Shown: positions 24,143-34,539, counted from the first letter of the stretch. The stretch is DNA of 64,000 nucleotides from Shewanella insulae (GCF_009831655.1 NZ_WRPA01000010.1:1-64000), one strand, 5' to 3'. Notes: generated by a model from the sequence alone, not told the origin. Program-made: numbers and translations.

Positions 24143-25366
24143 TTAGATCTCCGCCTGGCGCTCGGCCGACTCACAAGCTGCGGCCGTAAAGAGCACGTCG
24201 GTCGAGCTGTTTAGTGCCGTCTCTGCCGAGTCTTGAATCACGCCAATGATGAAGCCAACGGCCACCACCTGCATGGCGACATCGTTAGAGATGCCAAACA
24301 GGCTACATGCCAGCGGGATAAGCAGCAGCGAGCCTCCGGCCACCCCTGAGGCGCCACAGGCCGATACCGCCGCCACGACGCTTAATAGGATAGCGGTGAG
24401 AATATCCACCTGAACCCCTTCTGTGTGCACCGCCGCCAGAGTCAGCACTGTGATAGTGATCGCCGCACCCGCCATGTTGATGGTCGCACCCAGCGGAATC
24501 GACACCGAATAGGTATCTTCATGCAGGTCGAGCTTCTCGCACAAGGCCATGTTTACCGGAATATTGGCCGCACTCGAACGAGTAAAGAAGGCGGTCACGC
24601 CGCTCTCTCTCAGACAGGTTAGCACCAGGGGATACGGGTTGCGGCGTATCTTAAACCAGACGATAAGTGGGTTGACGATCAGCGCAATGATCAACATAGA
24701 GCCCAGGAGTACCGCCAGTAACTGGGCGTAGCCGGCAATCGCTTCGAAGCCGGTTGCCGCGAAGGTGTTAGCCACCAGGCCGAAGATACCAATAGGTGCC
24801 AGACGGATCACGAAGCGCACCATCTGCGACACCCCATGGCTGACGTCGGCAAATACCGTCTTGGTGTTCTCAGAGGCATGATGCAGGGCGATACCCAGGC
24901 CTATGCCCCAGGCGAGGATACCGATGTAGTTACCGGTCATCAGCGCATTAACCGGATTATCCACCACCTTAAAGAGCAAGGTATTGAGTACTTCGCCTAT
25001 CCCTTCTGGCGGCGTCGCGCCTTGGGCGCCGCTCACTAGCACCAGAGTAGTTGGAAACAGGAAGCTCATGGATACCGCCGTGATGGCCGCGGCAAAGGTA
25101 CCGAATAGATAGAGCACGACGATAGGTCGCATGTTGGTCTTGGTATTCTTCTTCTGATTGGCAATCGAGGCCGCCACCAGAATAAACACCAGAATCGGCG
25201 CAATTGCCTTTAAGGCGCCGACAAACAGATTTCCTAAGAAGGCGACACTCTCGGCCGATGAGGGTGAAAAGCTCGCCAGCACCACCCCAGCTATGATCCC
25301 CAAGATAATTTGCAGCACCAGGCTGCCATCTGCCAACTTGGCAAATAAGGAACGATTTTGATTCAT
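24143..25366 (-). CDS. sstT: Serine/threonine:sodium symporter SstT
   Basis: The 407-residue dicarboxylate/amino-acid:cation symporter (DAACS) family protein has about eight membrane helices and a serine-rich re-entrant region ([14 protein letters not shown]). The C-terminal [20 protein letters not shown] is the SstT-type transport core. It takes up serine and threonine with sodium. The ATG at 25366 (AGGT upstream) is preferred over 25381. It is monocistronic with its own terminator. Confidence 0.92.
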   Translation of the reverse strand: MNQNRSLFAKLADGSLVLQIILGIIAGVVLASFSPSSAESVAFLGNLFVGALKAIAPILVFILVAASIANQKKNTKTNMRPIVVLYLFGTFAAAITAVSMSFLFPTTLVLVSGAQGATPPEGIGEVLNTLLFKVVDNPVNALMTGNYIGILAWGIGLGIALHHASENTKTVFADVSHGVSQMVRFVIRLAPIGIFGLVANTFAATGFEAIAGYAQLLAVLLGSMLIIALIVNPLIVWFKIRRNPYPLVLTCLRESGVTAFFTRSSAANIPVNMALCEKLDLHEDTYSVSIPLGATINMAGAAITITVLTLAAVHTEGVQVDILTAILLSVVAAVSACGASGVAGGSLLLIPLACSLFGISNDVAMQVVAVGFIIGVIQDSAETALNSSTDVLFTAAACESAERQAEI

Positions 25367-25666
25367 TGATTGACCTATCATTATAATTAATTGAATTTAA
25401 CCTTCGCTCATCGCCATCAACGTTCGCTGAGCAGAACAGCTTTCTTTATGGTATTTATCGTCTCTCACCTTGGTAACCCTCGGTCGCGATGGCCAAGAAG
25501 TACTTAGGATGAGAGTAAAAGCTGGTGTCAAACACAGGATCCGGCCCAAGGTTAAACTTCCTTCATCCTGTGTTTTATAGAAACTCCCCCGCCTTGTCTA
25601 GCAAACCACTCGATTTCGCTTTAGATATTACCCGCTAGCATCATAAAGATAACAAAAATCTAATCT
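25367..25666. other. Intergenic region between sstT and cheV
   Basis: About 300 bases hold no gene. The sstT promoter lies here on the minus strand, but no near-consensus element or strong hairpin was noted. Confidence 0.35.
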
Positions 25667-26560
25667 TTAACTGGACTGATGCCGCTTAGCCCCCCTGAGC
25701 ATGGCCTCGATCAACTCGTGGGCGTCGAACTTAGTCAGCGCCTCGTTGGCGCCCACCTGATGTGCCTGACTCACGCTGATCTCGCTAGAGAGCGAGGTGT
25801 GTAAGATGATATAGGCATCGGCCAGCTCGGGGGTGTTCTTCACCTCGAACGCCAACTCATAGCCATCGAGCCCAGGCATCTCGATGTCACTCACCAGGAG
25901 ATCCACCGGGCGTCCCTCCTTGGCAGCCTCTTCCATGATAGTGAGTGCCTCCTTGCCATCTGAGGTAACCAGATAGGGAATGTTTATGCTGTCCAGGGCA
26001 TCGCTAAGCTGCTTGCGCGCCACCTTGGAATCATCCACCAGCAGAATATTGAGCGGCTTTAAAATCTCCCGCTGCACATCGGTCAATATCGCCCGGGTGG
26101 TTTCCGGACTGGGGGGAAAGATCTTCGACAGCAAGAGCTCCACGTCCAACAGCTGCACCAGCTTATCGTCGACCCGGGTCACCCCGGTGAGAAAGGCGCT
26201 CTTGCCCAGGTTATCCGGCGGCGACTCGATATCCCGCCAGTTACACTCGATGATCTTGTCAATGCTACGCACCAGAAAGCCCATCACCATGCGCTGACAA
26301 TCTGTGATGATGATATAGGCGTTATCACACTCTTCGGTGGTGATGGGCGCATAGCCTACCGCAGCCGCCATATCGACAATGGGAATGGTGTGACCCCTCA
26401 CGGTCGCGGCGCCCAGAATAGATGGATGAGACTGAGGGATGGCGCTAAGTTTGGTAAAGGGAACCAGTTCGCGGATCTTGAGCGTGCCGAGGGCAAACAA
26501 CTGAGTATGGGATAAGCGGAACAATAATAGGCCTTGAGATTGGCTCGCCTTGCTTTTCAT
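25667..26560 (-). CDS. cheV: CheV-type chemotaxis coupling protein
   Basis: The 297-residue protein joins an N-terminal CheW-like domain (residues about 10-150) to a C-terminal receiver domain (about 172-292) with phospho-acceptor VSDIEMPGLDGYEL. CheV couples chemoreceptors to CheA and is modulated by phosphorylation. The ATG at 26560 matches the start of the CheW domain; the frame is open to 26611. It is not linked to other chemotaxis genes here, as is common for cheV paralogues. Confidence 0.88.
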   Translation of the reverse strand: MKSKASQSQGLLLFRLSHTQLFALGTLKIRELVPFTKLSAIPQSHPSILGAATVRGHTIPIVDMAAAVGYAPITTEECDNAYIIITDCQRMVMGFLVRSIDKIIECNWRDIESPPDNLGKSAFLTGVTRVDDKLVQLLDVELLLSKIFPPSPETTRAILTDVQREILKPLNILLVDDSKVARKQLSDALDSINIPYLVTSDGKEALTIMEEAAKEGRPVDLLVSDIEMPGLDGYELAFEVKNTPELADAYIILHTSLSSEISVSQAHQVGANEALTKFDAHELIEAMLRGAKRHQSS

Positions 26561-26654
26561 ATTCTTACCGACACGTAAATGCTTAATTAGCGATAAGTTT
26601 AACCCTAGCATAGCCAGATTAAATTGACGATGCTCAAGGCTTGATAAATTGGCC

Positions 26655-28307
26655 TTACAACTGTGATTCTATGGGTAACAGACCAATAAAATCGGCCATG
26701 AAGCGACGCCAGAAGCTGGCGTCAGGATCGGCATAGAAGACTTTGCCGCTAAGATCGTCATGCCAGACTAACTCGCCATCTTCGAGTCCCAAGCGGTAGC
26801 TGCTACGCTGCAGGGACTTTTGAACCTCATCCATCATCTCGCCGGCAAACTCGCGCTGCTCGACAATCAGCCCCATCTCTGTGTTGATCCAGGCCGATCT
26901 GGGGTCAAAATTGAAGGAGCCGACAAACACAGAGGCCCTGTCCAGCACAAAGGTCTTGGCATGCAAGCTGGTGCGCGAGCTGCCCTTCCAGGCACTGGGG
27001 CGGTTGTTGATATCCACCTTCACCTCATACAGGGCGATGCCATTCTCCAGCAGACGCTCGCGGTAAGCCTTGTAGCCCGCATGCACAGCCAATACATCGG
27101 TTGCCGCGAGGCTATTGGTAATAACGGTGATCTTTATCCCCTGCTTGGCCGCCTCTATCAGGGCCTGACAGCCGCCGTCGGTGGGCACAAAGTAAGGCGA
27201 GACGATCAACACCTCGTGGCGCGCCTTCGCAAGGAAGTGGCTAAGATCTGTTAGCAACCATTCCTGATGGCCCTGCCTGCTGGCCTTCTGGGGCGGATCG
27301 TACAGCAGCTGCGCATCCCCCCAATACCAGGCGAGGCCCTTGGAGGTGATCTGTGTGAGTAGATCGCTCAGTTCGAGACGATTAAGGTACTCATCGTGGA
27401 GGAAGTTCTGCTTGTTTCTGGCCATGATCTTGGCCGCCTCTTTATACATCTCACTGGTCGGTGGCGGCACCAGGTTGACCACACTCTCGACCTGCTCGCT
27501 GTTCCAGTAGCGGTCGAATTGGTTCGATACCTCATCCACCACATCGCCTATGGTCAGGAGATCGAAGTCGCCAAAATCCACATCGTCATTCTTGGAGAAA
27601 TACTCATTGCCTATGTTACGCCCACCGACAACGGTTATCTGGTTGTCCACGGTAAGGGATTTGTTGTGCATCCTATGGTTAAGGCGGGAGAAGCCGGTCA
27701 ACATGGCGAAACTGCGAAAGGTGCGCTCATAGGAGGGATTGAAGAGGCGTATCTCGATATTGGGATGACTGGCCAGCAGCACCAGGCCATTGTCCAGGGT
27801 CTTAGTGGTGAGGTCATCCAATAACACCCTCACCCGTACCCCGCGATCGGCGGCGTCGATCAGGTGCCAGATCAGCAGCCGGCCGGTTTCATCGTCATGA
27901 TAGATGTAGTATTGCAGATCTATGCTCTGGCTGGCCGCATCCACTATCGCCAGGCGGGCCACGAAGGCATCGATACCAGAGGAAAGCGGCAGGATGCCTG
28001 TCTTGTTAGGGTGCGCCTTAAGATCGCCTTCGAGGTAACGATACAGGCCGGAATCGGTCGGCGCTGCCAGCTTATGGCTGGGGGTTAGTTGCTGAGGCGG
28101 TGGTAAACTGCTACAGGCCGACACTAGGCTCAGAGTCAAGGCTAGCGTCATCAACTTCGAGGGCAGAGTCATCAACTTCGAGGGCAGAGTCATCAACTTC
28201 GAAGCTTGAGTCATCAACTTCGAGGACAAAGTCATCAACTTCGAAGCCAGAGTCATCAACGTCGAAGTCAATCGCATCATGCTTTTGCTTATCACAGAGA
28301 GGTTCAT
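26655..28307 (-). CDS. Phospholipase D/cardiolipin-synthase-like lipoprotein with repetitive N-terminus
   Basis: The protein has about 550 residues and two HKD motifs: HNKSLTVDNQITVVGGRN in the first half and HAKTFVLDRASVFVGSFN in the second. This is the pattern of cardiolipin synthase C-type proteins. A lipobox (LVSAC) lies after an unusual N-terminal run of about six SKLMTLx heptads encoded by a 21-bp tandem repeat. I chose the ATG at 28307 because AGGG precedes it; each repeat also contains an in-frame ATG, so translation may start further in. The signal peptide proper seems to be the last hydrophobic part (MTLALTLSLVSAC). Confidence 0.85.
   Translation of the reverse strand: MNLSVISKSMMRLTSTLMTLASKLMTLSSKLMTQASKLMTLPSKLMTLPSKLMTLALTLSLVSACSSLPPPQQLTPSHKLAAPTDSGLYRYLEGDLKAHPNKTGILPLSSGIDAFVARLAIVDAASQSIDLQYYIYHDDETGRLLIWHLIDAADRGVRVRVLLDDLTTKTLDNGLVLLASHPNIEIRLFNPSYERTFRSFAMLTGFSRLNHRMHNKSLTVDNQITVVGGRNIGNEYFSKNDDVDFGDFDLLTIGDVVDEVSNQFDRYWNSEQVESVVNLVPPPTSEMYKEAAKIMARNKQNFLHDEYLNRLELSDLLTQITSKGLAWYWGDAQLLYDPPQKASRQGHQEWLLTDLSHFLAKARHEVLIVSPYFVPTDGGCQALIEAAKQGIKITVITNSLAATDVLAVHAGYKAYRERLLENGIALYEVKVDINNRPSAWKGSSRTSLHAKTFVLDRASVFVGSFNFDPRSAWINTEMGLIVEQREFAGEMMDEVQKSLQRSSYRLGLEDGELVWHDDLSGKVFYADPDASFWRRFMADFIGLLPIESQL
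28147..28272 (-). repeat. Six tandem 21-bp repeats inside the PLD lipoprotein gene
   Basis: Six 21-bp units begin GTCATCAACTTCGA on the plus strand; units 1 and 2 are identical and the others differ by a few bases. On the coding strand each gives a (S/T)KLMTL-type heptad with an ATG. Because 21 is a multiple of three, copy-number change would lengthen or shorten the N-terminus without frameshift. Confidence 0.9.
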
Positions 28308-28362
28308 CACTTGCCCTAACACCATGAATTTATACGCCTAGTCACTAACATAGGCGCTGGGC

Positions 28363-28833
28363 TTACTCCTGTAAAGCGTATAAGACGTCGTAGACGAATT
28401 GATCCCAGCCCTCGGCGCTAAAGGCGATATCCCGTACCGCCCTCACCTGGCTCACCGCATGTAGCGGCGCCGCACCATTGTCCATTAGGTAGTAGGCCAT
28501 TAGCAGCCCGGTCCTGTCTTTGCCGGAGCGGCAATGGATCATCACAGGCAGTCCATCGGCCTCACACTGACGAATAAAGGCCAGAGCCTTGGGTAGCTGG
28601 GCCACGCAGTGCGCCTCGTCACCCTCCATGGGGGGAATATTACCCGACAGCGGAATACAGGCGTAACGTAAATCGAGTCTGGCCATCTCTTCAGGCTCAC
28701 AGAGATCGCCGCCATTGACCGACAGTATGGCGCCGACCCCCAGGCCCTTGAGTTCACTCAGATCCCATGGCACCAGATTGGGTCCACAACGACCGGCAAG
28801 TTGGTCTTCGACTAACCAAAAAAGCTGCTGCAT
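28363..28833 (-). CDS. Dual-specificity/tyrosine phosphatase-like protein
   Basis: The 156-residue protein contains the C-x5-R phosphatase loop in IHCRSGKDRTGLLMAYYL (residues about 98-115) and an upstream general-acid region. It resembles small bacterial dual-specificity phosphatases. The substrate is unknown. It lies between the PLD gene and the helicase gene on the same strand, with gaps of about 30-55 nt. Confidence 0.82.
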   Translation of the reverse strand: MQQLFWLVEDQLAGRCGPNLVPWDLSELKGLGVGAILSVNGGDLCEPEEMARLDLRYACIPLSGNIPPMEGDEAHCVAQLPKALAFIRQCEADGLPVMIHCRSGKDRTGLLMAYYLMDNGAAPLHAVSQVRAVRDIAFSAEGWDQFVYDVLYALQE

Positions 28834-28866
28834 CTCTCTTTCACTCTATTAGATAAACGCGCCCTA

Positions 28867-30192
28867 CTATGAGGGACGCTTCCAGATCGCGTCATTGATC
28901 TTGGGTAACTTTTTACGCTTTTTCTTGCCCGTGCCCTCGGGTTTAGCCATAGGCTTGGCCTGACGTGACGGACAATCGAGCGGCGCCTCGGCGTCGGCCT
29001 CGAAGCCTGGATACTGCTCCCTTGGCAGACGCAACTTGTTCTTCTTCTCGATCACCTTGAAATGATGGTACTCGTCGTGGCTGATAAGAGAGATCGCCTC
29101 ACCACTCTCGCCTGCACGGCCACTGCGACCGATACGATGCAGATAATCGGCCGGGCTTCTTGGCAATTCGAAATTGATCACCACGGGAAGCTTGTCGATA
29201 TCTATGCCCCGGGCGGCGATGTCGGTAGCGATCAGCACGGTAATATCGCCGTTCTTGAAACCGTCGAGCACACGGCTTCGAGCGCCCTGAGCCTTATCCC
29301 CATGGAACACTTGGGCAGTGATGCCGCGCTTCTCAAGCTTCTGCGCCAGGTGATCGCAGCTGCGCTTGGCGCTGGCAAACACCAGTACCTGACGCCACTG
29401 ACGCGCCTTGATAAGCTCGGCAAGCAGTGCCGTCTTATTGCTACGGTTTACTGTATAAACGCGCTGCTCGATGTCGGCGCTCTGGGACTCCTGCAGTTGG
29501 ATCTCCACAGGATCGTTCAGCAGCTTGGCCGTGAGGCTCAGCACCTCTTCGGGAAAGGTCGCGGAGAACAGCAGGGTCTGCTTCTGAGCTGGTAATAGTT
29601 TGAGGATCTCGCCAAGCTCCTCGGTGAAGCCCAGATTCAACATGCGATCGGCTTCATCGAGCACTAAGGCCTTGAGCTGAGAGAGCTTAACGGCATTGCT
29701 GCCAAGCAAGTCCAGCAGACGGCCAGGGGTCGCCACTAGAATATCTGCGCCACCGCGCAGGGCCAGCATCTGACTATTGACCGAGACACCACCGAACACG
29801 GCAACAACCTTGGCTCTGGGTGCCAGCTCGGCCCCGTAACTAGTAAAGCTATCGGCCACCTGCTGGGCAAGCTCACGGGTCGGCACCAGTACTAAGCCGC
29901 CTATATGATTGCCGCCAGAAGCTCTCTGGCCCACCAGTTTCTGCAACAGCGGCAAGGCGAAGGCGGCCGTCTTACCCGAGCCCGTCTTGGCACCAGCCAA
30001 CAGATCGCGACCGGCCAATATCGCCGGGATAGCCTTGGCCTGAATCGGCGTCGCCTGCTGATAACCAAGATGATGTAGTCTGGCCTGCAGCGCCTTAACC
30101 AGGTTTAACTGATTAAAATCTGTGGTCGACAGAGGCAGGTCCGATGGCGCAGTCGATTTCGGAGCAGATGGAGCCTGATCAGATGGTGTCAT
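28867..30192 (-). CDS. DEAD-box ATP-dependent RNA helicase (RhlE-like)
   Basis: The 441-residue helicase has all core motifs in order: Q motif FNQLNLVKALQ, Walker A AKTGSGKT, PTRELAQQV, TPGRLLD, DEAD, SAT, ARGIDI and HRIGRSGR. A basic C-terminal tail follows (TGKKKRKKLPK). This fits the RhlE/SrmB-like group acting in rRNA or mRNA remodelling; the exact paralogue is not determined. Confidence 0.92.
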   Translation of the reverse strand: MTPSDQAPSAPKSTAPSDLPLSTTDFNQLNLVKALQARLHHLGYQQATPIQAKAIPAILAGRDLLAGAKTGSGKTAAFALPLLQKLVGQRASGGNHIGGLVLVPTRELAQQVADSFTSYGAELAPRAKVVAVFGGVSVNSQMLALRGGADILVATPGRLLDLLGSNAVKLSQLKALVLDEADRMLNLGFTEELGEILKLLPAQKQTLLFSATFPEEVLSLTAKLLNDPVEIQLQESQSADIEQRVYTVNRSNKTALLAELIKARQWRQVLVFASAKRSCDHLAQKLEKRGITAQVFHGDKAQGARSRVLDGFKNGDITVLIATDIAARGIDIDKLPVVINFELPRSPADYLHRIGRSGRAGESGEAISLISHDEYHHFKVIEKKNKLRLPREQYPGFEADAEAPLDCPSRQAKPMAKPEGTGKKKRKKLPKINDAIWKRPS

Positions 30193-30319
30193 TAAATTTA
30201 GCTACCCGTACAAAATAGAGCCGCGCATTGTACCTAAGTTTCCCGCCGAACACCTAATTTTTACGGCATCTCGTCTTTACTGCCTAATCGATTTGGGCGC
30301 CAATCTTATCTCAGATTGC

Positions 30320-30907
30320 TTATCTGCTGCGGCCCACGGCCTCGGCCTCCAGCGCCAGTAGTTGCTGCTTGATCTTCAGGCCATAGGCGTAACCCGTCAG
30401 CGCCCCGCCCTTGCCTATGATGCGATGACAGGGAATGATGATAGCGATTCGGTTGGCGCCGTTGGCGCTGCCCACCGCCCGCACCGCCTTGGGGTTATCT
30501 ATCGCTGACGCGATATCCGAATAGCTCGCCGCATCGCCAAAGGGGTGAGCGAGCAGCGCCTGCCACACCTGATGCTGAAACGCTGTGCCCACCGGGGCCA
30601 AGGCCAGGCTAAAGGCAGTCAGCCTACCTGCGAAATAGGCGGATAACTCATCCTCCGCCTGATCGAGGTGGGCCTCGGCCTGCTCCAGCGCCTGCTGCTC
30701 GCGCGCGACCAAGGTCACCTCACGCGCGGCAAAGTCATCATCTTGCCCGGGCAGAAAGCTCAGGTGCGACAGACCAAATTGATTGGCCGCCAGGCTCACC
30801 CTGCCCAGCGGCGTATCTATGACTCGCTCGGCAAGCGCCTGATAGCTGCTTAACCCAACGTCTCGATTCAGGGGAATATACTTAGCCACTAAGCTCATCT
30901 GACTCAT
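30320..30907 (-). CDS. ogt: Methylated-DNA-protein cysteine methyltransferase
   Basis: The 195-residue protein has the active-site motif IIPCHRIIG (residues about 155-163), with the acceptor cysteine, and a helix-turn-helix-like segment before it. It directly reverses O6-alkylguanine in DNA. AGGA precedes the ATG. The gene starts 47 bp after the end of the Ada-AlkA fusion gene on the same strand, so the two probably form an alkylation-repair operon. Confidence 0.88.
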   Translation of the reverse strand: MSQMSLVAKYIPLNRDVGLSSYQALAERVIDTPLGRVSLAANQFGLSHLSFLPGQDDDFAAREVTLVAREQQALEQAEAHLDQAEDELSAYFAGRLTAFSLALAPVGTAFQHQVWQALLAHPFGDAASYSDIASAIDNPKAVRAVGSANGANRIAIIIPCHRIIGKGGALTGYAYGLKIKQQLLALEAEAVGRSR

Positions 30908-30954
30908 TTTTGCTTCCTTAATTCAATGTCGAGGTTTATCGCTGACGCCTTAGG

Positions 30955-32466
30955 TCACTGCTGATTCCACAGCTGTAGGGTGAGATAACTGCCCCAGGGG
31001 GCGACCTGCTGTAACACGGCTTGGCTGAGCGCCTGATATTGTGCCTGCGCCCGCTTCTTCACCGCCTTAGGAGCTTCGTCTTCAGCAGGCTCACCATTGT
31101 GACAGGACGGCTCAGGCGATAGATTCGCCAGCAGTTGCTGTTTGACCACGAGGTCGCCAACGAGCAACACGTCCGGCAGGCTCATCCCCCGCAGGCGCAC
31201 ATAATCCAGGGTCCATGGGCCTATCCCCTTGATTTGCAGCCAGTCGTCTATCTCAGCCTCGGGGTTGGTCATCACAAAAGCTGCCAGGGCGCGAATCGCC
31301 TCTTTTCTGATCCCCGGCATCTTAAGCCCCTCCAGGCTGGCATCCACGAGCGCCTCAGGAGTCGGGAACAGACGCATCTGACGATCGTTCAAGCTAATCG
31401 TCTCGCCATAATCGGCCACCAGTTGCCCCAAGAGCTTGATCGCCTGAGTCACGCTCACCTGCTGGCCTAAGATGGCACGACAGGCGGCCTCGAATGGCGA
31501 CCAGACGCCGGGCAGACGTATGCCTGGCGAGACTCGAGGCAAGGCCTGCCCCAGTTGTTGCAGCTTATCGCCTATGGTCAGCATGTCGGCGTCGAGATCC
31601 AGGATGCGACGAATATGGCTGATGATCCCCTTGAGCTGACTGAGTGAGTCCGCCTCGGCAAAATGAATGGTGACGTGAAAGCAGGCCTCTTGCTCGCTGT
31701 GGACAGCGCAGAAATAGCCCTTGGCGGCGCCGAGCACAAAGCTGCGGCCATAGCTCTGTTCTTCCTGCCACTCCATCTCGGGTACGGCGCGCTGGGTAAA
31801 GAAGCTGCGCAGGTGTTGCCAATCATAGGGCGGGCGATAGGCAAGCTTGAGCGTCAGCCCCTGAAGGGGCTGCGAAGGCTGGCCCGTGGCCTTGCGGATC
31901 TCACTCGGGGTCAACTGCAGCTGCTCACGAAAAATCTCGTTGAAGCGTCTCACGCTGTTAAACCCGGCGGCAAAGGCCACCTGAGTGATTGGCATCTTGG
32001 TCTGATGCAGCAGCTGCTTGGCGAACATCAGCTGTTGATACAGGGCATATTGCTTGGGCGAAGTGCCTAGGCTGTCGTGAAACAGTTGCCGCAGATAGCG
32101 CTCACTGATACCGAGTCGCTCGGCGAGTCCTGTCATGGGGATCGCCTGGGGGCCGCACAAGACCCCGGCGTCGATCATGCTCATGGCACGATTCAGGCTG
32201 GTCTGCTTGCCTAACCAAGGGTTTGAACCCGGCGCGCTGTCGGGACGACAACGCAGACAAGGTCTCAGCCCCGCCTGAGCCGCCGACAGGGCATCGTCGA
32301 AATACCTGACATTGGCCTCCTTGGCGGGCACCGCAGGGCAGATAGGACGACAATAGATACCGGTGGAGAAGACGCCGACAAAGAACAGGCCATCAAATCT
32401 GGCGTCTCGGGACAGGCGCGCGATGCGATACTGCTCCGCCTTGGGATGCTGCGTCTCATCAGACAT
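30955..32466 (-). CDS. alkA: Ada-type regulatory domain fused to DNA-3-methyladenine glycosylase II
   Basis: The protein has about 503 residues. It has an Ada-like zinc/methyl-acceptor domain (residues about 10-80, cysteines in YCRPICP and CLRCR) and an AraC-type helix-turn-helix (about 100-185, RFNEIFR). An AlkA N-domain and an HhH-GPD glycosylase (IKGIGPWTLDYVRLRG, with the likely catalytic aspartate in LVGDLVVKQ) follow. It removes alkylated bases, and the Ada-like part probably activates its own operon after self-methylation. The start at 32466 gives the usual N-terminus; the frame runs to 32586 without a better binding site. The fusion is known in this group. Confidence 0.87.
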   Translation of the reverse strand: MSDETQHPKAEQYRIARLSRDARFDGLFFVGVFSTGIYCRPICPAVPAKEANVRYFDDALSAAQAGLRPCLRCRPDSAPGSNPWLGKQTSLNRAMSMIDAGVLCGPQAIPMTGLAERLGISERYLRQLFHDSLGTSPKQYALYQQLMFAKQLLHQTKMPITQVAFAAGFNSVRRFNEIFREQLQLTPSEIRKATGQPSQPLQGLTLKLAYRPPYDWQHLRSFFTQRAVPEMEWQEEQSYGRSFVLGAAKGYFCAVHSEQEACFHVTIHFAEADSLSQLKGIISHIRRILDLDADMLTIGDKLQQLGQALPRVSPGIRLPGVWSPFEAACRAILGQQVSVTQAIKLLGQLVADYGETISLNDRQMRLFPTPEALVDASLEGLKMPGIRKEAIRALAAFVMTNPEAEIDDWLQIKGIGPWTLDYVRLRGMSLPDVLLVGDLVVKQQLLANLSPEPSCHNGEPAEDEAPKAVKKRAQAQYQALSQAVLQQVAPWGSYLTLQLWNQQ

Positions 32467-32709
32467 GGCTTTGCACGCTTTTGCACTAGACTCTTGTGTT
32501 TGCTGACTCACTATAAGATGACTCGTTCTGCTTTGATAAGGCCACTCTAATGCAGCCAGGGTTTGGATACTAGCGGAAAACGGCACTCATGGTGAGATTA
32601 ACTATCGGCGTAACAATACGTCGCACTCAACTAACGCCTGCTATATGATGAGTGATAGCGATCACATCGACTATCATTCTAAATAAGCCTAAATTTTATA
32701 AGGACTTAA

Positions 32710-34539
32710 ATGTTTAAGCGTTTCGAATCATGGGTTTCCGCCCTACCCGACCAGGAGGCCGTGCAGCCGCCCCGTGGGATCTACCAGTTCTGCAGGCATT
32801 ACACACGTGGCTTCGAGTTGCCGCTCGCACTCATGTCGATACTGACTGCGCTGCTGGCGATTCTCGAGGTCTCGCTGTTTGCATTTATGGGTGACCTGGT
32901 GGATCTACTCGCCAGCCACAGCCCTGAGACCCTGTTTGCCGAGCAGGGTGACAAGCTACTGCTGATGGCCGTTTTGGTACTAGTGGTGATACCTGTGCTG
33001 GTGTTGCTGCATGCCCTGGTGATCTACCAGGGGCTGCTGGGCAACTACCCCATGTCGATCCGCTGGCTTGCCCATAGGTATCTGCTTAAACAGAGCATCG
33101 CCTTCTATCAGAACGATTTTGCTGGGCGTATCGCCACCAAGGTGATGCAGACCTCCCTGGCCGTGCGCGAGACTGTGACTAAGCTGCTGGATGTCTTGGT
33201 CTATATTCTGGTCTATTTCCTCTCCATGCTAGTGATCATCGCCGATGCCGACCTGCGCCTCATGCTGCCTATGCTGGCCTGGCTGATGATCTATGTAGGG
33301 CTGCAATGCTACTACCTGCCCAAGCTGAAACAGGTCTCTACCGAGCAGGCCGATGCCCGCTCCACCATGACGGGGCGAATCGTCGACAGCTATACAAACA
33401 TCGCCACGGTGAAGCTGTTTTCCCACACCCAGAAAGAGGCCCAATATGCCAAGGAGAGCATGACAGGCTTCCTCGATACGGTTTATCGTCAGATGCGTCT
33501 GGTGACCGGCATCAACGTCTGCGTGCAGGTGATTAATTACTTACTCGCCTTCACCGTTGCCGCCGTCTCCATCTGGCTTTGGCGTGACAACGCCATCACC
33601 ATAGGCGCCATCGCCGTGGCGGTCAGCCTCTCCCTCAGGCTCAACGGCATGTCACAATGGATCATGTGGGAAATAAGCTCGCTGTTCGAAAATATCGGCA
33701 CGGTCGCCGACGGAATGAATACCCTGTCGCGCCCCACCAGCGTGCAGGACAGCGACAACGCCAGTCAACTCACAGTCTCTAAGGGTGAGATTGCCTTTAA
33801 CCGGGTCAGCTTCCACTACGGCGAGGCCAGCGGCGTCATAGAAGATCTCGATCTCAAAATAAAGCCCGGCGAGAAGGTCGGTCTGGTGGGCCGCTCGGGC
33901 GCGGGCAAGTCCACCCTGGTTAACCTGCTGATGCGTTTTCACGATGTGGAGCAAGGCAACATCACCATAGATGGGCAAAACATTCGCGAGGTGGAGCAAG
34001 ACTCGCTGCGGGCCAATATAGGCATGGTGACTCAGGACACCTCCCTACTACATCGTTCCATTCGCGACAACATACGCTACGGCAAGCCGGATGCGAGCGA
34101 GGAAGAGCTGGAAAATGCGATTCGCCAGGCCCAGGCCTACGATTTTATTCAAGGACTTAGCGATCCCGAAGGCAATCACGGGCTCGATGCCCAGGTGGGC
34201 GAGCGCGGCGTGAAACTCTCAGGCGGTCAGCGACAGCGTATCGCCATCGCGCGGGTTCTGCTCAAGAATGCCCCTATCCTCTTGCTGGATGAGGCAACCT
34301 CGGCGCTGGACTCGGAGATCGAAGCCGCCATTCAGGAGAGCCTCTATCAGCTGATGGAAGGTAAGACGGTGATCGCCATCGCCCACCGCCTGTCGACCAT
34401 TGCCGCCATGGACAGGCTGATCGTGCTAGATCAGGGCAAAATCGTCGAGCAAGGCACTCACCAGGAACTGATCAAACAGGGTGGGATCTACGCCCAGCTC
34501 TGGGCACATCAGACCGGTGGCTTCCTCGGCATAGAGTAG
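32710..34539 (+). CDS. ABC-type exporter, fused membrane and ATP-binding domains
   Basis: The 609-residue half-transporter has a six-helix membrane domain (residues about 35-325) and an ATPase domain (about 350-600) with Walker A GRSGAGKST, signature LSGGQRQRIAIAR and Walker B ILLLDEATSALD. It probably works as a homodimer exporting lipids, peptides or drugs; the substrate cannot be told. AGGA precedes the ATG. Confidence 0.9.
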   Translation: MFKRFESWVSALPDQEAVQPPRGIYQFCRHYTRGFELPLALMSILTALLAILEVSLFAFMGDLVDLLASHSPETLFAEQGDKLLLMAVLVLVVIPVLVLLHALVIYQGLLGNYPMSIRWLAHRYLLKQSIAFYQNDFAGRIATKVMQTSLAVRETVTKLLDVLVYILVYFLSMLVIIADADLRLMLPMLAWLMIYVGLQCYYLPKLKQVSTEQADARSTMTGRIVDSYTNIATVKLFSHTQKEAQYAKESMTGFLDTVYRQMRLVTGINVCVQVINYLLAFTVAAVSIWLWRDNAITIGAIAVAVSLSLRLNGMSQWIMWEISSLFENIGTVADGMNTLSRPTSVQDSDNASQLTVSKGEIAFNRVSFHYGEASGVIEDLDLKIKPGEKVGLVGRSGAGKSTLVNLLMRFHDVEQGNITIDGQNIREVEQDSLRANIGMVTQDTSLLHRSIRDNIRYGKPDASEEELENAIRQAQAYDFIQGLSDPEGNHGLDAQVGERGVKLSGGQRQRIAIARVLLKNAPILLLDEATSALDSEIEAAIQESLYQLMEGKTVIAIAHRLSTIAAMDRLIVLDQGKIVEQGTHQELIKQGGIYAQLWAHQTGGFLGIE

